Shown: piece after piece, positions 60,051 through 64,000 of the stretch
Numbering within the stretch: position 1 is the first letter of the stretch
Layout: every line of letters starts with the position of its first letter
DNA from: an uncultured Pelagibacteraceae bacterium
GTDB lineage: Bacteria > Pseudomonadota > Alphaproteobacteria > Pelagibacterales > Pelagibacteraceae
DNA: 64,000 bases
Direction: 5' to 3'
Assembly (NCBI GenBank): GCA_902611815.1
Contig: CACMAZ010000001.1
Location: forward strand, 35,430 to 99,429
Position numbers and translations under genes: made by a program
The notes under the pieces: generated by a model
What the model was told of the DNA's origin: nothing
What the model saw: the letters and a program-made list of their open reading frames with translations, nothing else
The model's database searches: none

Positions 60051-60884
60051 TTGTCCTTATCAATTTTAATAAACGAATACTGGTATTTTATTTTACTTAT
60101 AGTTTTTGCCGCAACCGCTGTTGGTTTCTTTGCTGGATTATTTGGAATAGGTGGTGGATTGATTTCTGTTCCATGTCTTTTTTTTATATTTGAAACATTA
60201 AATATTGAAAAAGATTTTTTAATGCATTTAACAGTTGGTACAGCATTTACGATAACAATATTCACATCTTCAGCTTCTGTTTTTACCCATTATAAAAATA
60301 AATTGGTTGATATAAATGTGGTGAAAACCTTTGGGTTGTTTGTTGTTTTAGGTGTTTTAATGGGAACAGTTTTTGCCGCATATATGAGCACAAAAAGTCT
60401 TGTTCTTTTTTTTTCAGTGGTTGTTTATGTTTTTGGAGCATACTTAATGCTTGCGCACGAACAAGTTAAGAGAGTTAATGTAAATAGAGCATTTTATCCC
60501 AAGGCTATCTTTGGTTTAATGTCAGGATTTATATCTGCACCCATGGGTATTACAGGCGCTATGATGAATGTTCCTTTACTTCGATACTTAGGTTATCCGA
60601 TAAGTAAATGCATTGGGAGTGCAGCAACTATAGGATTATTTATCTCTATAACTGGTTCAGTTGGTTTTTTAATTTCAGGTTTTTACTTTGATGCAAATCT
60701 ACCTTTTAGTATTGGATTTGTTAATATCCCAGCTTTTTTATTATTTGTTCCAATTACAACTTTTATGGCAAGATTTGGCGCAAACACAGTTTATAAAATG
60801 AACAAAATTAAAGCTCAAAGACTTTTTGGAGTTTTTCTTTATGCTGTAGGAACAATTTTTATATACAGGTATTTTAATATCTAA
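60051..60884 (+). CDS. TauE/SafE (TSUP) family permease, second copy
   Basis: A 277-residue paralog of the preceding gene. FAATAVGFFAGLFGIGGGLISVPCLFF and FGLMSGFISAPMGITGAMMNVPLLRYLGYPISKCIGSAATIG match the same two halves, but the second glycine motif is altered (GITGAMM in place of GIGGGSL). The start is TTG at 60051, with AAGG at 60042-60045 supporting it. Tandem, same strand, 14 bases apart: the two could be a heteromeric pair or have different substrates. Confidence 0.9.
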   Translation: MSLSILINEYWYFILLIVFAATAVGFFAGLFGIGGGLISVPCLFFIFETLNIEKDFLMHLTVGTAFTITIFTSSASVFTHYKNKLVDINVVKTFGLFVVLGVLMGTVFAAYMSTKSLVLFFSVVVYVFGAYLMLAHEQVKRVNVNRAFYPKAIFGLMSGFISAPMGITGAMMNVPLLRYLGYPISKCIGSAATIGLFISITGSVGFLISGFYFDANLPFSIGFVNIPAFLLFVPITTFMARFGANTVYKMNKIKAQRLFGVFLYAVGTIFIYRYFNI

Positions 60885-62329
60885 TTAATTTTTTGATCGT
60901 ATTCACCAATTTTTCCTGTCTCTTGCAATAACTCATCAATAAAATAAAAGATCTCTTTTTTTAATTCATCAGATGTTGGGCTTTCAGTAACCACAACTAA
61001 AGAGGGCTTGTTTGAAGAAGCTCTAATCAATCCCCAAGATCCATCTTCTAATGAGAATCTAATTCCATTGACTGTAAGTATATCATTAATTTTTAGTCCT
61101 TTAATTTTAAATTCATTGTTTTTTAGTTCATTAATTTTATCAATCATCTCGTCAATGACTCCATATTTTTCCTCATCTTTACAAAAAGGACCCATCGTCG
61201 GACTTTGAAAGGTTTTAGGTAAACTTTTTATTAAAACATCTAAGTTTTTATTTTGATTATCCAAAAGGTTACAAACTTGAATTGCTGAATTGATTCCATC
61301 ATCAAAACCATAACCAAGTGGTTGATTAAAAAAGAAATGCCCACTCTTTTCAAAACCAGCAATCGCTTTATCTTTATTTACTTTTCTCTTTATGTATGAA
61401 TGACCAGTTTTCCAATATATTGTCTTACAATTATTTTTATTAAGAATCTCATCATTCATAAATAAACCAGTTGATTTTACATCAACTACAAATTTAGAGT
61501 TTTTATATTGATTTGAAATATTTCTTGCAATTAATAATCCAATTTTATCAGCGAAAATTTCATTACCGTTATTATCTATAACACCAACTCTGTCTCCATC
61601 ACCATCAAAACCAAAACCCACATCTGCATTATTTTGTTTTACACATTTTGCAATTTCATGAAGCATTTCCATATCTTCTGGATTTGGGTTGTATCTAGGA
61701 AATGTGTAATCTAAATTGCAATCTAGTTCTATTACCTCACACCCAATACGTCTTAAAATTTCAGGTGCAAATATACCAGCTGTTCCATTACCGCAAGCAG
61801 CAACAACTTTTAATTTTTTTTTTAATTTTGTTTTAGCAAGTTCTTTAATATATACTTTATTAAATTCCTTAACTTCCTCAAACTTTCCTTCTCCTTTTGT
61901 AAATTTCTGATTTAATACAATATTTTTAAGTTCTGACATTTCATCTTTACAGTGTGTAAGACCTTTTTCAATTCCCATTTTGATACCTGTCCAGCCATTT
62001 TCATTATGGCTAGCAGTTATCATAGCAACTGCATCAGAATTTAGCTTGAACTGTGATAAATAAACTGTAGGCGATAAACATAGTCCAATATCTTTGACGT
62101 TGCACCCAGTAGATAATAAACCTTTCACAAAGTTTTTTTTAACATTTTCACTATATGATCTGTAATCATGTCCAACTATTACAGTTGGATTTTTCACTTT
62201 GTTAATTACTTGAGTACCAAACCCTTTGCCAACAGACTCAATTCCAAGCTCATTTATACTATCCGGGAACAACCATCTTGCATCGTATTCACGAAAGCCG
62301 AATTCATCTATTAGGATATTGTCAGACAT
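60881..62329 (-). CDS. Phosphomannomutase/phosphoglucomutase
   Basis: A 482-residue alpha-D-phosphohexomutase. The phosphoserine loop is AMITASHNENGWTGIKMG, the Mg loop is GFGFDGDGDRVGVIDNNG, the sugar loop GFEKSGHFFFNQ contains the E-x-SGH motif, and the C-terminal phosphate-binding loop is GLIRASSNKPSLVV. It interconverts hexose-6- and hexose-1-phosphates, feeding GDP-mannose or dTDP/UDP-glucose synthesis, including the RmlA reaction in the 35 kb operon. It converges with the second TSUP gene (4-base overlap). Confidence 0.94.
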   Translation of the reverse strand: MSDNILIDEFGFREYDARWLFPDSINELGIESVGKGFGTQVINKVKNPTVIVGHDYRSYSENVKKNFVKGLLSTGCNVKDIGLCLSPTVYLSQFKLNSDAVAMITASHNENGWTGIKMGIEKGLTHCKDEMSELKNIVLNQKFTKGEGKFEEVKEFNKVYIKELAKTKLKKKLKVVAACGNGTAGIFAPEILRRIGCEVIELDCNLDYTFPRYNPNPEDMEMLHEIAKCVKQNNADVGFGFDGDGDRVGVIDNNGNEIFADKIGLLIARNISNQYKNSKFVVDVKSTGLFMNDEILNKNNCKTIYWKTGHSYIKRKVNKDKAIAGFEKSGHFFFNQPLGYGFDDGINSAIQVCNLLDNQNKNLDVLIKSLPKTFQSPTMGPFCKDEEKYGVIDEMIDKINELKNNEFKIKGLKINDILTVNGIRFSLEDGSWGLIRASSNKPSLVVVTESPTSDELKKEIFYFIDELLQETGKIGEYDQKIN

Positions 62330-62332
62330 AAT

Positions 62333-63316
62333 TTATTTTTTTATTAATTTTGACCAAATTGACATGTTTTTCATTATAGCTAAAGAATTCTGGATATTTA
62401 CTAAAAATTTATCATCTTTTATGTTTTTTTCAAAATTATCAGAAACCTTTTCTATCTGATTTGCGTACAATGATAGATCAGATTTTACTATTTTTTTATA
62501 GTAAGAGCTTCCCTGTGAAATTTCTAAGGTAGTTTGTTTTTCAGGCATCCATGGACTGTTGATAATTAGTTTACCTTTTTGTCCCTCTATTATTGTCTTA
62601 TTTTGATAATTTTCTTTAAAACTTATTTTAATTTGGCAATTAATTTTTTTATTAATTACAATCTCTGCTTCTGCGAAGTCATCAACATTGGTATGTGTAA
62701 AGTTTCCTTTGGTATTTAAAAATTTATAACTATTTTCATCTTTATAAAATAAATTTAAAATACTTAAGGGATAACAACCTATATCTAATATTGCACCTCC
62801 CCCTAAATTTTTATTGAAAAGCCTAGAATCTGGTTTTATTTTATTTACTTTAAAACCAAAACTTGATTGAAAATTTGTTATTTCCCCTAATTCATTATTC
62901 TTAACAATTTCTTTAACTATTTTAGTTTGTGGGTGAGCTCTGTATGCAAAGCCTTCATAAAAAATTACATTATTCTTTAATACATAATCATAAACTTCTC
63001 TTCCTTCATCATAATTTAATGTGAATGGTTTTTCACATAAAACATTTTTTTTATATTGTGTACATTTTTTAATTAAATGGAAATGTGTATTGTTAAGGGT
63101 TGCTATATATATAGCGTTTATATTTTTATCTTTAATAATTTCATCATAATTATTATAAACTGATACTTCATTTAAATTGTAATTATCTTTAAAATTTTTG
63201 ATTTTATTTTTATCAAGGCTTGCTACACTAATTATTTTTGAGTTACTAGTTTCCTTGATTGCATTAGTAAATTTCTGACCCATATTTCCAAGACCAATTA
63301 TTCCCCACTTAATCAT
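62333..63316 (-). CDS. Gfo/Idh/MocA-family oxidoreductase
   Basis: A 327-residue NAD(P)-dependent dehydrogenase. The Rossmann motif is GIIGLGNMGQKFTNAI, the conserved catalytic lysine is in NVLCEKPFTLN, and the second domain carries GGGAILDIGCYPLSIL. These are standard Gfo/Idh/MocA elements acting on sugars or inositols. It lies three bases upstream of the phosphohexomutase gene and four bases downstream of the GT17 gene on the same strand, so a glycan-sugar role is likely. Confidence 0.88.
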   Translation of the reverse strand: MIKWGIIGLGNMGQKFTNAIKETSNSKIISVASLDKNKIKNFKDNYNLNEVSVYNNYDEIIKDKNINAIYIATLNNTHFHLIKKCTQYKKNVLCEKPFTLNYDEGREVYDYVLKNNVIFYEGFAYRAHPQTKIVKEIVKNNELGEITNFQSSFGFKVNKIKPDSRLFNKNLGGGAILDIGCYPLSILNLFYKDENSYKFLNTKGNFTHTNVDDFAEAEIVINKKINCQIKISFKENYQNKTIIEGQKGKLIINSPWMPEKQTTLEISQGSSYYKKIVKSDLSLYANQIEKVSDNFEKNIKDDKFLVNIQNSLAIMKNMSIWSKLIKK

Positions 63317-63320
63317 TTAA

Positions 63321-64000
63321 TTAATCAAACCATTGTTTAAGTTTTGAACGAATTTCACTAGATTGTAAATATTCAGGTAGTTTATCATCGCTTATTTTTT
63401 TTAATTTATAATCAAAATTCCACCTTTCTTTATATTTTTCTTTATCGACGAAGTGATTAAAAAACATTTCCTTATTATCAATTTTTTTTTGCAAGTCCTC
63501 TACAGTCAGGCCACTCAATTGAAATTCATCGTGGTGACCAAAATTTGTATACTTTTCAAACATTTTTTCAGCTGTCATTAAATTTGTAAAATGCCATCCT
63601 CCATCATTTATAATTTCTATATTTATATATCTGTTTTTAGAAAATAATGTGTCTAATCTCCAAAAAGGATATTTTTTATTTTTTAAGTTTCTTAGCCAGG
63701 ACATTGAAACCAGTTTTTTTTTCTTAGCTGCTTTTGATCCAAACCAAGGAATTAAGTCGTATTGAAGATTAAATTTATAATAAAAAAATAATTGTTTAAA
63801 AATTAGTATATCCTTTTTGGTATTTTTAAATTGTTTTGAATTTAAATTAGGTATTTCATCATTGTCACTTAATATAACTAGATCATTTTCATTAACATCA
63901 CATAAAGCTTTAATCATATAATCATAAGACAGCTCAATCCTTTTTAAGCTATCACTTCTTTTCTCAAATGGTTCTGCTAAACCATTTTTTTCGCCAATAA
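63321..64000 (-). CDS. GT17-family glycosyltransferase, 5-prime truncated by the window
   Basis: The ORF track begins at 63917, but the same frame stays open to base 64000 (reading LAEPFEKRSDSLKRIELSYDY before MIKALCDV), so the true start is outside the window. The visible 226 residues show DLVILSDNDEIPNL (metal/nucleotide DxDE), LVSMSWLRNLKN, INDGGWHFTNLMTAEKMFEKYTNFGHHDEF and a late FNHFVDKEKYKERW. DxDEIP with GGWHF and a following FxHxE block is the GT17 (N-acetylglucosaminyltransferase III-like) pattern. It probably acts on a surface glycan, and is the first visible gene of the operon with the Gfo/Idh and mutase genes. Confidence 0.8.
   Translation of the reverse strand, partial: IGEKNGLAEPFEKRSDSLKRIELSYDYMIKALCDVNENDLVILSDNDEIPNLNSKQFKNTKKDILIFKQLFFYYKFNLQYDLIPWFGSKAAKKKKLVSMSWLRNLKNKKYPFWRLDTLFSKNRYINIEIINDGGWHFTNLMTAEKMFEKYTNFGHHDEFQLSGLTVEDLQKKIDNKEMFFNHFVDKEKYKERWNFDYKLKKISDDKLPEYLQSSEIRSKLKQWFD

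Noticed and set aside
59328-60265. Minus-strand ORFs inside the TSUP genes (160 and 72 aa)
   Set aside because: They mirror the membrane protein codons and give Ile/Pro/Lys-rich low-complexity products. Shadows.
1-64000. CRISPR arrays, insertion sequences, prophage or defence islands
   Set aside because: No spaced direct repeats, transposase, integrase, phage structural, restriction or toxin-antitoxin genes were found. Homopolymer A/T runs explain the apparent repeats.

Overview
The window looks like a chromosomal segment of a streamlined, very AT-rich marine alphaproteobacterium, most likely SAR11 (Pelagibacter-like). This is inferred from the A/T-heavy codons, Lys/Asn/Ile-rich proteins, gaps almost all under 150 bp, many 1-4 bp gene overlaps, and a gene set dominated by ABC and TRAP uptake of small organics, osmolyte/methylamine oxidation, TauE/SafE exporters and secreted SHOCT-tailed proteins. 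No integrase, IS element, prophage or CRISPR array is visible. No gene-free stretch exceeds about 190 bases. Both window edges cut genes (1..199 and 63321..64000).

Layout. 1-3.6 kb, minus strand: small alpha/beta-fold proteins, then a sulfur operon (ETHE1-like persulfide dioxygenase, cysE, cysK). 3.6-9 kb, plus: peroxiredoxin, methyltransferase, LysE exporter, alternative oxidase, a beta-propeller autotransporter and a SHOCT lipoprotein. 9-22 kb: a probable organosulfonate region with HpsN-like, phosphotransacetylase-like and sulfolactate-dehydrogenase-like genes, a TauABC-type transporter, an omega-amino acid:pyruvate aminotransferase and alanine dehydrogenase. Two glycan genes and a PQQ-type sugar dehydrogenase interrupt it. 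22-31 kb: secreted SHOCT or paralogous proteins, a dimethylglycine/sarcosine dehydrogenase-like enzyme, a two-HTH regulator and a BASS transporter, ending in tRNA-Met. 31-39 kb: a copper pair (DUF4396 and cupredoxin), a periplasmic thioredoxin-like protein, and a nucleotide-sugar operon (RmlB, RmlA, reductase, Lys-to-His sugar dehydratase, RmlC) with two GT2 transferases. 39-43 kb: methylthioadenosine salvage (apt, mtnP, mtnA, class II aldolase) followed by a fused SpeD-SpeE polyamine enzyme. 43-45 kb: a polar amino-acid ABC transporter without an ATPase gene. 45-53 kb: oxygenase, glycosyltransferases and assorted metabolic enzymes. 53-60 kb: rpoZ, cmk-like kinase, CoA transferase, a TRAP transporter, dusA and two tandem TauE/SafE permeases. 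60-64 kb: phosphohexomutase, Gfo/Idh oxidoreductase and a truncated GT17.

Themes. (1) All three transporter operons that contain a binding-protein gene have a strong RNA hairpin just after that gene and before the next subunit. (2) The MTA-salvage and polyamine block appears to be a closed metabolic unit: the fused enzyme makes MTA and the genes beside it can recycle it. (3) The sulfonate region plus TauE/SafE exporters suggests taurine and C3-sulfonate use, although no xsc is visible here. (4) SHOCT C-terminal tails recur on three otherwise unrelated exported proteins.

Functions were assigned by reading motifs in the supplied translations. No database search was run.
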